Shown here: piece after piece, positions 27,509 through 37,654 of the stretch
Numbering within the stretch: the stretch's first letter is position 1
Layout: each line of letters opens with the position of its first letter
NCBI GenBank assembly: GCA_903858115.1
Contig: CAIOHR010000073.1
Coordinates: 62,001 to 126,000, forward strand
DNA: 64,000 bases
Direction: 5' to 3'
Source of the DNA: an uncultured Pirellula sp.
Lineage (GTDB): Bacteria; Planctomycetota; Planctomycetia; Pirellulales; Pirellulaceae
Translations under genes and position numbers: made by a program
Notes under the pieces: model-generated
The model's input: only the letters and a program-made list of their open reading frames with translations
Databases searched by the model: none
Told to the model about the DNA's origin: nothing

Positions 27509-28930
27509 ATGATAAAGAGTTCAATTGCTTCGCCAATCAAAAACACCCGGGAAAACTGGGATGTGAGTCGAGGAAAAGCTATCAATGGTACAATAGAAAC
27601 GAGCTTAGAGTGGGCTTCCTTGATTGTCGATCTTTCGCAAACCGCACTCACGTCTAGAAACACAGGAATCGAACGGGTTGTCCGGTGTTTAGTCTCTCAA
27701 CTCCCAGGCTGTATTGACGAAGGTAAACTAGTCTGTGGGCTTCATCTGAACGGCGACTTTTTCGCGTTGGACGATGAATTGCAGATGGCAATGAAGAGTC
27801 TCGGGGAGTTCGAGCAAAAGGCGACTCAAAGCTATCCGGTTCCTCTGCGAAAACTACTTGCGACCGTTACAAAGAATCGTCCTTTCCATAAACTTCAGAA
27901 AGTACTTTTGCCAGCACCGAGCCATCTCGGTATCTTTAAACTGCCTCATTCCTTTTTGGTCTACTTAGCAAAACAGTCTCGTAGACGCAGAGGAGGTGAG
28001 ATTGTCCCGAACGAGAAAACGATTTTGTTGTTGCCAGATGCCTACTGGACAAAAATGGACGTTTGGCCAACTGTGGCTCGGTACCGCGACAATGGATGCT
28101 TCGTTTGCACAGTTGTCTACGATTTGATCCCCATCAGCCACCCAGAGTTCGTTGGTGAGCGCAGGGTCGAGAAATTCAGAAAGTACATCGACTCCGTTAT
28201 TCGAAACTCGGACTTGATCATTGCAATATCCGACACCGTGAAGCAAGACATTGCGCACTATGTCCAAGAGAACTATCACGCGAACGAGGCTGTTTGTCGA
28301 CGGATTTCTTCCTTCCAATTAGGGGCAGACGTCCCCGCGATTTCAGGCTTTGTGAGAGAGAAAACGGCTTCCCTATTTGTGGATCGAACAGGCAATTCAC
28401 CATACCTTGTTGTGGGGTCGTTCGACCCGCGTAAGAACCATCACCACGTTCTCGACGCCTTCGAGCGTCTTTGGGCCAGCGGATCCAACGCTCAACTTTG
28501 CTTTGCAGGGCGAGTGGGCGGACTCTCCGAGAATCTAGTCCAGCGTATCAACGCACATCCTGAATTGGGCAAACGTTTTCATATCTTCTACGATATGAAC
28601 GACGCCGAACTACAGCATGCCTATAAGAATTGCTCAGGCGTTATCCTTGCTTCTACCGTAGAAGGCTTCGGACTGCCCATCGTAGAGTCTCTCTGGCACG
28701 GTACGAAAACTTTCGTCAGCGATATTCCGATTCATCGTGAGGTGGGCGGAGACAATTGTACTTTTTTCCCGTTGAGCGATCCGCAACTTCTTGGCAATGC
28801 CATTAGCGAATGGGATTCTATCAAAGAATCCGCTGTGGCCAACACACCCATTCAACCCATCTCTTGGGCGGAGAGCGCACGGGAACTCCATTCGATTTGC
28901 ATGAAGGCATATCGCGAACGCAACTCTTAG
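27509..28930 (+). CDS. Glycosyltransferase group 1
   Basis: 473 aa; YLVVGSFDPRKNHHHVLDAF, ASTVEGFGLPIVESLWHG. Confidence 0.9.
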   Translation: MIKSSIASPIKNTRENWDVSRGKAINGTIETSLEWASLIVDLSQTALTSRNTGIERVVRCLVSQLPGCIDEGKLVCGLHLNGDFFALDDELQMAMKSLGEFEQKATQSYPVPLRKLLATVTKNRPFHKLQKVLLPAPSHLGIFKLPHSFLVYLAKQSRRRRGGEIVPNEKTILLLPDAYWTKMDVWPTVARYRDNGCFVCTVVYDLIPISHPEFVGERRVEKFRKYIDSVIRNSDLIIAISDTVKQDIAHYVQENYHANEAVCRRISSFQLGADVPAISGFVREKTASLFVDRTGNSPYLVVGSFDPRKNHHHVLDAFERLWASGSNAQLCFAGRVGGLSENLVQRINAHPELGKRFHIFYDMNDAELQHAYKNCSGVILASTVEGFGLPIVESLWHGTKTFVSDIPIHREVGGDNCTFFPLSDPQLLGNAISEWDSIKESAVANTPIQPISWAESARELHSICMKAYRERNS

Positions 28931-30319
28931 TCACTTCGTTTCCGTCCCGCTCTCGTCGGTGTACCGTGGGCGGATTAATAAAACCAATGCGACAGAGACC
29001 AAACAGATAACTGCGAAAACGCCAAAAATGGTCGCTGTCGGGACTTCTTGATCCTTCAAAACCCCAAATATCTTGTCCGCAAACCCTCCACAGGAAATGC
29101 TGACCATGTTCATCAATCCATAACCTGTCGCACGCAAGTCAGGACGTACGATTTGACATAGGATGGGCATGTTGTTGCAATCAAAAACCCCCCAACCTAT
29201 CCCAAACAAAATCAATGCGCCAATCGCCATGGTCAAAGTCCCACCATTGGTCGCATATCCAACCAATACTAGCGCTGGGATAATCAAAGACATGCCAAAT
29301 GCGCTCACATAAATTCGCCCTCGCGGATTATGTTTCATCCAAACATCGGCCCATGCGCCTCCTCCCAAAGCTGCTACGATTGCTGCCAATTGCCAGTAAA
29401 GCGTGGCTGAGACTCCCGCTTTACCCTGCCCAATCTGAAAACTATCCTTAAGAATGGATGGCATCCAATCGCGAATGACCCAGCCAGCTAAGGCCGGCAA
29501 CGTAAAGTAAGCTACCAACAACAGGAACGATACGTTCGTTATCAATAGCAACAGGGACTTGAGCAGTCGCAACAAGGATGCAAGAAATCCAGTTGCGGCC
29601 GAATCTGAGCCTGATGGATCCGCTTCGTGCCTTACGTCACGCAGCAATGCAAAAAGTGGTATCGCGTAAACAATGCCAAATATCCCTATCCAACGAAACG
29701 ATCCTCTCCATCCCAAATCAGGCCAATCAGCCGCATACCCCGCGAATCCACCCAAGATCACTCCGCAGTATATTCCCATTTGGTGAATGCCAATCGCTCG
29801 AGATCGCGTACTCCCCGTGTGATAATCCGTGATCATGGCCAGCGCAGCCGGAATATAGAATGCTTCACTGACCCCCATAAAGGTTCGTGTCCACAGCAAA
29901 CCTTCGTATGTGGTCACCGTGCCAGTAATGAAAGTGATCAGTGACCAAACGGCCAAACTACAACATATCGTGATTCTGCGACTGAACCTATCAGCAATCA
30001 ATCCGCCGATCGGACTGAAGAAGGCGTAGACCCACTTGAACTGCCCGAGCATGTGCCCCCAATTCGTGTTCTCATACTTTTTTTTCAAGTCCTCCGAGGA
30101 CTTTGCGGTTTCGCCATTGGCATTATTGGCATTATTGGCCGATTGTTGCTCTGCCGATCCTCGCTCGGCTGACATGGGAATATCAGCGATCACCGAAGAC
30201 TTCATCGAGGAGATCATTTGCCGATCCATGTAGTTCAGCAACGCTACAGGAAATAGCAATGCAACGACGAGCCAAGCGGTGGATACTGGCCTAGAAGATT
30301 CGCTTTTGGAGAAATGCAT
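28931..30319 (-). CDS. MFS transporter
   Basis: 462 aa; about 12 TM helices; GLIADRFSRR motif. Confidence 0.9.
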   Translation of the reverse strand: MHFSKSESSRPVSTAWLVVALLFPVALLNYMDRQMISSMKSSVIADIPMSAERGSAEQQSANNANNANGETAKSSEDLKKKYENTNWGHMLGQFKWVYAFFSPIGGLIADRFSRRITICCSLAVWSLITFITGTVTTYEGLLWTRTFMGVSEAFYIPAALAMITDYHTGSTRSRAIGIHQMGIYCGVILGGFAGYAADWPDLGWRGSFRWIGIFGIVYAIPLFALLRDVRHEADPSGSDSAATGFLASLLRLLKSLLLLITNVSFLLLVAYFTLPALAGWVIRDWMPSILKDSFQIGQGKAGVSATLYWQLAAIVAALGGGAWADVWMKHNPRGRIYVSAFGMSLIIPALVLVGYATNGGTLTMAIGALILFGIGWGVFDCNNMPILCQIVRPDLRATGYGLMNMVSISCGGFADKIFGVLKDQEVPTATIFGVFAVICLVSVALVLLIRPRYTDESGTETK

Positions 30320-30466
30320 TTCAAATGATCGTGGAGAGGAGGGAGACGAAAGATCTGTAGCTGCAAACGAATAAATTCACAACAAAAATAGCAGGGCATC
30401 ACTTTAGCAGACGACACCTGAGGATGCGCAGCACCAGTAAAGAAAACGGCATTTCTTCAGTCCAAA

Positions 30467-31132
30467 CTAAACCGTCTTCTTGGGACGTCCACGTGGTCGA
30501 ATGGTCGATTCTAACTTTAACTTTGCGACTATCTTTTGAACCCACGATGCATCTCCGTAGGGACAGCCTCTTTCAACGCAGTTTTCCAGTCGATCCAAAA
30601 TTTCTTGGCTCAACGGCGACTGGACATGCTTCAACCAATCGACGGGAATCGCGATCGGAGGTGAAGCCATCCAGTCCGGTAGTCTTTGCTGCGAACGATC
30701 ATGATGACTCGACCAACGGTACGCCCCTGCTATCGACGATTTCTTGCTGTTCCCCAAACTTTCGACAAACTGGATCGCTTCCAGCAATCGTTCATTATCT
30801 TGAATCGGGTACGATCGGAACCGACGTTCGTAGAGCCCCCCGACGGCTTTTCCCTTCGAGACAGCTTTACGGCGCATCGAGTGGACCGAGGTTAACCAAC
30901 CCACCCACCGGGATAGGTCTCCATCGCGACGTGGAACGAGAATCGCAGACCATCTCTTGGGTTGCAGACAATACGCGAGCAGCCGCGGCTCGAGTTTTTC
31001 CACCGACTCTTTGAAGAGCCCCTTGAACGCTTCGAAGTCTTCGTCGTTGCGAAAAAGAACTTTGCCGCACAAACCTCGGCAATCGACAGCGTAAACGAAG
31101 CCGCCTTCACTAATTCGAGGGGAGCGTCCCAT
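30467..31132 (-). CDS. RAYT (REP-associated tyrosine transposase)-like protein with degenerate catalytic motifs
   Basis: Start reassigned to MGRSPRISEGGFVYAVDCRG; DGDLSRWVGWLTSVHSMRRK, GGLYERRFRSYPIQDNERLL, YRWSS, IRPRGRPKK C-terminus are RAYT-like; HUH position reads KRWS. Confidence 0.85.
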   Translation of the reverse strand: MGRSPRISEGGFVYAVDCRGLCGKVLFRNDEDFEAFKGLFKESVEKLEPRLLAYCLQPKRWSAILVPRRDGDLSRWVGWLTSVHSMRRKAVSKGKAVGGLYERRFRSYPIQDNERLLEAIQFVESLGNSKKSSIAGAYRWSSHHDRSQQRLPDWMASPPIAIPVDWLKHVQSPLSQEILDRLENCVERGCPYGDASWVQKIVAKLKLESTIRPRGRPKKTV

Positions 31133-31133
31133 G

Positions 31134-31679
31134 CTAGTTCCAACTCGGATCCACGGGGCAAGTGTCTGTACTCGATTCGACAATCGCATTCCCGATCCGC
31201 TTCACCATCGACTCCCAGCAATCTTCATCGGCCAATATCTCTAACGAGCTAATCTCGGAAACCAGCCAACCACCGGCTTCCAATTCCGATTCCAATTGCC
31301 CTGGTCCCCAACCTGCGAAACCATCAAACAGTTTGAACTTCACGTTCGGCTCCGAAAAAAGCTTTTTGAGCTCTTCTTGGTCGGAAGTTACAAACAATTC
31401 GTCGTTGAATCGATGCCCGCCGAAGTTATCGCTGTCGTGGATTGCAATCAACGGTCCATCCACGGGACCGCCACAATAGAGCGGTGCATTGTGGACGCAA
31501 TCGCACTCGCAAACCATCGTAACAACTTTGTCGAGCCGAAAATCGGTAGGACGATTGAGTATGAGTCCGAAGGTCTCTTCCTCGGAATGTTGAAGTAACA
31601 AAACGACCGATCGAAAAAAGTTGCTATCGTCCATGAAAGGCGATGCCAACAGACATTTACCAGCGAGTGACTCTGACAT
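31134..31679 (-). CDS. YqgE/AlgH family protein
   Basis: 181 aa; LAGKCLLASPFMDDSNFFRSVVLLLQHSEEETFGLILNRP; FDGFAGWGPGQLESEL. Confidence 0.93.
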   Translation of the reverse strand: MSESLAGKCLLASPFMDDSNFFRSVVLLLQHSEEETFGLILNRPTDFRLDKVVTMVCECDCVHNAPLYCGGPVDGPLIAIHDSDNFGGHRFNDELFVTSDQEELKKLFSEPNVKFKLFDGFAGWGPGQLESELEAGGWLVSEISSLEILADEDCWESMVKRIGNAIVESSTDTCPVDPSWN

Positions 31680-31693
31680 GGTTTTAGCTTTTC

Positions 31694-33652
31694 CTAATCG
31701 TGCACGGTCTCCTGGACGATCGGGTTCTCGACTTGTAGTCGAACCATCTGGTTGTAGATTCCCGACTGTGCCACGAGTTCGTTATGCGTACCTTGCTGAA
31801 CAATCTCCCCTTGATCCAAGACGAGAATTTGGTCGGCATTCATAATCGTACTCAATCGATGAGCGATGACAAACGACGTCCGGTTTTTTAAAAGATCCGC
31901 CAAGCTTTTTTGAATAGCTTTTTCGCTTTCACTGTCTAAATTGCTGGTCGCTTCGTCCAAAATGAGGATCTTCGGGTCTGCCAAAATCGCACGAGCGATT
32001 GCCAGCCGTTGTCGTTGCCCACCACTCAGCTTAAAGCCTCGTTCCCCGATCCGAGTCTCATACCCCTTGGGCGATTGCCGAATGAAATCATCGGCTGCCG
32101 CCGCTTTGGCCGCCGCAATGATCGACTCCTCGGACGCTCGCCGTTTCCCATAAGCGATGTTCTCGGCAATTGTTCCATCGAACAAGAAAACATCTTGCTC
32201 TACGACTCCCAGCAGCCGCCGATAGGAATGCAATTGCAAATCGGTCAAATCGACACCATCCAGTTGGATGCCTCCACGGTCTGGGTCGAAAAACCGAGCG
32301 ACTAAATTGCAGAGTGTGGTCTTTCCCGCACCGCTTCTACCAACGATGGCAACGGTGGTGCCTGGCTCCGCGACAAAACTAATGTCTCGGAGGATCCACG
32401 ACTCGTTCTCAGGATAGCGAAACCAAACGTTGGAGAATCGAATCTGCCCCGAAGCCTCGCTCCGTTGTACTCGTTTGGCTCCCGAACGATTCTGCAATTC
32501 TCGAGGAGTTGCGAGCAAATCGAGAATTCGATCCAAGCCGGCCAGGTTGTTTTGAAACTGAACCGCGCTCCCTGTCAGTGTTGCAATGGGCCCCAACAAC
32601 ATCGTCAGATAGACCAAAAACATCATCAGATCTCCTAGCGTCAACTGATTTTGCAAGATCTGCCAACCGCCGTATACCAGCAGCGACGTCGATGCCAATG
32701 GAATGATCACTTCCCAGATGATCTCAATAAGTCGCGTTCGCCACCAAACCAGCAATTGCTGACGCACCAGAACGTGGCTCCACCAGGTAAATCGCTTGCT
32801 CTCGCTTCGCTGTCTCGCGAAGGTTCGAACCACGCGAATACCTCCAAACGTTTCGGTCGTATTCGAATCGACCATTTGTCGTCGTTGACGCACGTCCCGA
32901 TAGAGAGGGCGAATGGCATAGATCCATGTGCGATGACTAAAGTACACGGCAGGCAGCAACAATAGCCCAGCTGCCATCAATCTCCAATCCACGAGGACCA
33001 AGATGATAAAGCTGCCGATCAATTGCACGATCGCTTGCCATGGATTGTAGATCATGCTGAAGACCAACTCAGCAATCCCCCCCGCATCCTCGCGAATCAA
33101 GCTCGTCGCGCCACCCGATTTGAGCTGCTGAATTTTGTGCAACGGTAACTCGAGCATATGTTCGAACACGCGTCGCCGGATCGACATTTGAACGAGATTC
33201 ACGACTTTGGTGCAAAGCCAGCGACCGTACAAGTAAATGACCGTCCGCAACAATGTGACGATCGCTACCCCGACTGCGATCAAAACCAAGATCATCAGTG
33301 GTGTCGGCGATCCCAGCCAAGTTGTCAGCCAATCAGGCAAAGGGGCAGGGGGAGAAGTCAACGCAGAGTCGATAGCGATTTTGGTTCCAAAAGGCGGAAT
33401 GAGGGCCAAACCCGTCGATATTGTGAGGGTAACTAACCCGATGACGATCTGAAGATGGAAACCACGGAGCAATCCCCAGAACGCTTGAAACAATCGCCAA
33501 AAGGATCGATGCGAACGAGATACGAGCGCATCTTTCTCCTTGCCGCTCATCGTGGCGTGGTACGAATCTGTCTCTCGCGAATGCTTGCTTTCTTTGCGGC
33601 GTTCGGCGAGCGATTGGGTATAGGACTGGTATTCCGATTTGCTGGTCGGCAT
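31694..33652 (-). CDS. ABC transporter, fused permease/ATPase
   Basis: 652 aa; GRSGAGKTT, LSGGQRQRLAIARAIL, ILILDEATS. Confidence 0.93.
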   Translation of the reverse strand: MPTSKSEYQSYTQSLAERRKESKHSRETDSYHATMSGKEKDALVSRSHRSFWRLFQAFWGLLRGFHLQIVIGLVTLTISTGLALIPPFGTKIAIDSALTSPPAPLPDWLTTWLGSPTPLMILVLIAVGVAIVTLLRTVIYLYGRWLCTKVVNLVQMSIRRRVFEHMLELPLHKIQQLKSGGATSLIREDAGGIAELVFSMIYNPWQAIVQLIGSFIILVLVDWRLMAAGLLLLPAVYFSHRTWIYAIRPLYRDVRQRRQMVDSNTTETFGGIRVVRTFARQRSESKRFTWWSHVLVRQQLLVWWRTRLIEIIWEVIIPLASTSLLVYGGWQILQNQLTLGDLMMFLVYLTMLLGPIATLTGSAVQFQNNLAGLDRILDLLATPRELQNRSGAKRVQRSEASGQIRFSNVWFRYPENESWILRDISFVAEPGTTVAIVGRSGAGKTTLCNLVARFFDPDRGGIQLDGVDLTDLQLHSYRRLLGVVEQDVFLFDGTIAENIAYGKRRASEESIIAAAKAAAADDFIRQSPKGYETRIGERGFKLSGGQRQRLAIARAILADPKILILDEATSNLDSESEKAIQKSLADLLKNRTSFVIAHRLSTIMNADQILVLDQGEIVQQGTHNELVAQSGIYNQMVRLQVENPIVQETVHD

Positions 33653-33807
33653 TCGCGCTCCAAAATGGTAAATGGTTCGCTAGCGATGCTACACGGAATG
33701 CAATGAATGAGAAAGGGTCGAAACGAGGAAACAGACCCAGATGATTGGCACAAATCGTTAAGAATTCAGATCTCACAGACCCAAACGCCTTTGCGTCTCA
33801 TGGGCAG

Positions 33808-34368
33808 TCAAGTCACAGAGAATAGATCCGCTAAATCTAGCTTGGCATTTGGCAAGCACGACGGTGCGAGGAAATGAGGAGCGACAGCGATTTCGATTTT
33901 GCGATACGATTTGCCATCGCTATTCGAGAGGACATGAATTCGAGACGACGGGATGTCGACAACCCAATACTCTTGAACCCCCGCTTCCGCGTAGATATCG
34001 GCCTTCAACTGTAAATCCGACGATAGGCTACTATCCGAAACTTCGATAAGCAGCATCACCTCTTGGGCTGTTGGACGCGTTCGGCCGTAGCGGCGTGGCA
34101 GAAGCCAAAGAATATCTGGCTCGGGACGATTGTCATCGCACACGAAACCACATTGGACTCGAATGTTGGCTATTGTCTGCGTCGTCGAATTGTGCGACCA
34201 TCGCGTGAGATAATCGATATGATCGTCATGAATCGGACCCGCTGGATTCATGAATCGCAATTCTCCTCGAATCAATTCTACTTTTTTGCCTTCAATACAA
34301 TCGAATGCACCGCGATCGACCATCGCATCGAACTCAGAACCAGTTAGTTTTGCGAAAATCGTACTCAT
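33808..34368 (-). CDS. Uma2 family (DUF820) putative endonuclease
   Basis: 186 aa; PDILWLLPRR, LLIEVSDSSLSSDLQLKADIYAEAGVQEYWVVD. Confidence 0.88.
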   Translation of the reverse strand: MSTIFAKLTGSEFDAMVDRGAFDCIEGKKVELIRGELRFMNPAGPIHDDHIDYLTRWSHNSTTQTIANIRVQCGFVCDDNRPEPDILWLLPRRYGRTRPTAQEVMLLIEVSDSSLSSDLQLKADIYAEAGVQEYWVVDIPSSRIHVLSNSDGKSYRKIEIAVAPHFLAPSCLPNAKLDLADLFSVT

Positions 34369-34702
34369 GGGTCCCTCACAGATATCTTTACAAGCGGAGT
34401 TCGGTTAGGCGATCGGCAGATGAAGACTTACCCGGTGTAGTGGAATTCGCAAGAATTCCCCGCGTGAAATTGGAATTTTGGCGAATCCTACTGAGGTAAA
34501 TCCAATTCTGCCGCTCGCCTTTTTGAATGGAGGCTCTCTTGATCCTCAATCACTTCTGTACTGTACGCTCGTCTTCCGAATGGTCTTCTTTAGTATAGCC
34601 AACCTCACCACCATTTGCGACCGACGATGTAGCGAAAGCCCTTTGCGGTCATCTGAACTCCCTACGTTCAATCGGAATCGTCGTTGGTCGATAGCGCTAA
34701 GG

Positions 34703-36022
34703 TTACAGCGCCATTGCGTCCCCTTGGCGGTCGCGTTCCATTTGCGTCAACCGATGCATATCGTAAATCAATTGCACGTCGCATCCTCGCTGCTGAACGT
34801 TGCGGCGTGCGAACATCCGTTGTTGTGTACTGACCATGACCTCGGGCGGGAGACTTGCCATTTGTCCGAAAAGTCGTGCATAGTTCACAAAACTGGGCAC
34901 ATTGCTGGTGACGAAACCATACATCATACTGCAAACACCGATGATTTTTCCGGTAAAGATTCCGGTGTTGATCGCGGTCTTGGAGTAGTCACCCATGATG
35001 CAACCTAGAAACTGCATGTTGGTCTGAGCTTTGCCGAACCCATATTCCATGTTCACGGTGCCGTACGTGTTCTTCAAATCGCTATTGCATGTTCCTGCAC
35101 CTAGGTTGATCCAGCTACCAAGATAACTGTGGCCGAGAAAGCCATGGTGCTGCTTGTTCGAGTAAGGCTCGATAATGGAGGCTTCGACTTCGCCACCGGT
35201 CTTCGTCGTATGCGAAAGTGAAACCGCATCTTTGATTGCCGCATGCTCCAATATCTTGGCTTTTGGGCCAATGTAGATCGGGCCACGTAACAGCGTATAA
35301 GGGCCTACTTCGGCGCCTCGATCGACAATGATAGGCCCCTTCCGTGTGTCACTCAGTACATAGTCGCCGATCACAGCACCCTCGGCTAAAAACAATCCGT
35401 CGGATGCTTCACGCAGTGGATTGACCAGCGTCTGCTCCATAGATGATAGAGACAATCGCAATTCCATGTTGCTGCGAAAACATTCCATGTTGCAGGCAAT
35501 CAACTCATGTGGCATTTCAATGGTTTGGAGTTTTGCATCCAATGGCTCCAGCTGTTTTGCTTTACCTAGCCAATCTTCCGTGCCTAGGTAGCCCGATGCG
35601 AAGATGTCGTGCAATGACCATCTCGGATTCAGTACGGCTGCAACACTATTGCGATCCATGACGACTGTTGGAGGGGCGTCTGGAGCAGCCTGACTCGCCA
35701 TCAACTGAAGGGATCGGATGGTTTCAAAATTTTTAGCCGTTGGCGCTACACGGGCATTTAAGAGAATTTGAACAGAACGGTCACGGGGGATGTCTACCGC
35801 GTTGCTTGTCTCCAACGTCTTCAGAGAAGGGAAATCGATCCGTTGGATCGACTGAAGATGTGGTCGAGCGATTCCGAACAAATCCACTTCGATCAACGAC
35901 AGAAGATCCACCAAACGGAAACTTCCACACGTTATGGTAGCCGCTAACCTGGCCAAGGTGATGGGAGCCAGCATTTCACATTGCGGGTCTTCGAAGACAA
36001 CAATCGTCATCGCATTATCCAT
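34703..36022 (-). CDS. GlmU-like putative sugar nucleotidyltransferase with left-handed beta-helix
   Basis: 439 aa; MTIVVFEDPQCEMLAPITLARLAATITCGSF; hexapeptide-rich C-terminal half. Confidence 0.8.
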   Translation of the reverse strand: MDNAMTIVVFEDPQCEMLAPITLARLAATITCGSFRLVDLLSLIEVDLFGIARPHLQSIQRIDFPSLKTLETSNAVDIPRDRSVQILLNARVAPTAKNFETIRSLQLMASQAAPDAPPTVVMDRNSVAAVLNPRWSLHDIFASGYLGTEDWLGKAKQLEPLDAKLQTIEMPHELIACNMECFRSNMELRLSLSSMEQTLVNPLREASDGLFLAEGAVIGDYVLSDTRKGPIIVDRGAEVGPYTLLRGPIYIGPKAKILEHAAIKDAVSLSHTTKTGGEVEASIIEPYSNKQHHGFLGHSYLGSWINLGAGTCNSDLKNTYGTVNMEYGFGKAQTNMQFLGCIMGDYSKTAINTGIFTGKIIGVCSMMYGFVTSNVPSFVNYARLFGQMASLPPEVMVSTQQRMFARRNVQQRGCDVQLIYDMHRLTQMERDRQGDAMAL

Positions 36023-36368
36023 ATTGCATTAGAAGTGGGCCGTCGGAACAACAGCGTACCAAGTTCGCGATTTCCGGTCTGACAGATTCTGACAATAGTG
36101 ATCGTTCAGAAAAATTGGAACATCAACTCTTCATATTGACTTCTGCACCTTCGTTCGCATATTCCATCCTCTGGAATTGGTGAGTTTAGTTCGAATATCG
36201 ATTTGACAAAATTTGCCGATTGTATTGATTATTCGCCCCGGTATCGCCGATGAACGATACTGATAAACAAATGGATCAATTCGCGTGGATGGATCAAAAG
36301 GCAATCCGTTGCCCAAAACGCCACCGCCATGCACTCGGTACAAATGCTGCCAAAGGGAATTGCAAGCT

Positions 36369-37301
36369 ATGCGGACACATATCACAAAATGGACTAAGTT
36401 GGCACTAGTGATAGCTGCCGTGGCTGGAACACAAACAGGTTGCAAGAGCGGCTGGAAAATGCCTGGCAAGGACATGTTTTCTTGGTCCAAAAAGCCAACA
36501 GAATCAAGCCTCGCTGGTAGCAACCCAAGCCTAACGGTTTCTGGAAGCTCAACTGGCTCAGGACTTGCCTCCAACGGTTCTGGCCTAGCGACGAGTGGGT
36601 CGCCGTTGAGTCCCGCACTCAAAAACTCACCAACTTCCATAACCAATAATTCAAAGAGTCCCTACGGAGCATCATCGCCAGCCGCCAATGTCAACGGCCC
36701 TCAGGGACTGGCCTCGAATGCTAACGGATACCAAACCGGTCCTTACATGATGAGTTCTGCAGGTCGCCCAACCGGCTACACAGCGCCGACGGGATATGGA
36801 AATGCACAGCCGATGGGGCAGCCAAATGGCCTCGCCATGAACGCTACTGCACCCAACAACAATCAACCTATGGGTATGACGGGCAACGTTCCACCCTACT
36901 CGATGCCAAACGGAACTGTCTACCCACAGCCTGGCCAAGCACCGTCGGTTGCACAATCAGGATTCAGTGCTCCAAACTTTGCCGGGCCTTCAGGAGTACC
37001 TGTGTTGCCTGCCGGCATGAGCTCGACGAACATGGCGAGTTTGCCCCAACCAAGCTCGATGCCCAATGTAGTCTCGCCAGGATTCGCATCGAACCAGCCA
37101 AATATGAATGCCCCGACGATGACTGTTCCTGCCTATGGTGGAGCAGCCCCCTACCGTCCAGGCAGCACTGGGAGATCCACTGCTTACAACTTTGGAGCCC
37201 CGCAACCGCGTGCGTCGGGCGGACAATCACTACCTAACTCCAGTGTTCCGCACACTGCGAATGGTGGTTTGCCAGCTCCACAGCCAAACCTGTACCGCTA
37301 A
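36369..37301 (+). CDS. Low-complexity (P/G/N/S/M-rich) putative lipoprotein
   Basis: ORF 36285..37301; start MRTHITKWTKLALVIAAVAGTQTGC with Cys after hydrophobic segment. Confidence 0.65.
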   Translation: MRTHITKWTKLALVIAAVAGTQTGCKSGWKMPGKDMFSWSKKPTESSLAGSNPSLTVSGSSTGSGLASNGSGLATSGSPLSPALKNSPTSITNNSKSPYGASSPAANVNGPQGLASNANGYQTGPYMMSSAGRPTGYTAPTGYGNAQPMGQPNGLAMNATAPNNNQPMGMTGNVPPYSMPNGTVYPQPGQAPSVAQSGFSAPNFAGPSGVPVLPAGMSSTNMASLPQPSSMPNVVSPGFASNQPNMNAPTMTVPAYGGAAPYRPGSTGRSTAYNFGAPQPRASGGQSLPNSSVPHTANGGLPAPQPNLYR

Positions 37302-37338
37302 GCTAACGAACTAGTAGGCAGTCCAGAAACGAGAACAC

Positions 37339-37372
37339 AAATCAGGGGATTACGAAGGTACGCCCCTGATTT
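37339..37372 (+). terminator. Intrinsic-terminator-like hairpin
   Basis: AAATCAGGGG...CCCCTGATTT perfect 10-bp stem, 37 bp after stop codon. Confidence 0.7.
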
Positions 37373-37654
37373 CGTTATCCCTCAGCGAATGCTCGTCTCC
37401 TTTGAGTGGCAACCAATTGTGAGCAAGTCTAACGGTTGGTTTCAATTGCCGCCACTTCTTTGCCTCGGTCGCGTATTCCGTTGTTGGTAGCTCTTTGATC
37501 ACGCTCTCGAGTTATTCCTTGTAAATCGTTTAGACAAGACATTGGCTAGTGTTTCGTTCCAAGCTTCCGAATCTTGGAATGGATGGTTTTTTTGAGCCGG
37601 ATGGAATGAGGTCGAAGTCGTCGTAAGAAAGCAATGTTCTTCAGTCGCGGCCTG

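Noticed and set aside
30114-30140. In-frame 9-bp repeat (GGCATTATT) in the MFS gene giving ANNANNAN
   Set aside because: Short low-complexity run in a loop; no evidence of function beyond slippage.
33808-34368. Uma2 protein as part of a defence or mobile cassette
   Set aside because: Stand-alone Uma2/DUF820 genes are common and no defence or mobile partner genes flank it here.
34478-35008. 176-aa plus-strand ORF antisense to the GlmU-like gene
   Set aside because: Shadow ORF opposite a well-supported CDS; similar antisense ORFs across the window (e.g. 9838-10410, 17102-17689, 47143-47559, 57874-58443) were rejected for the same reason.
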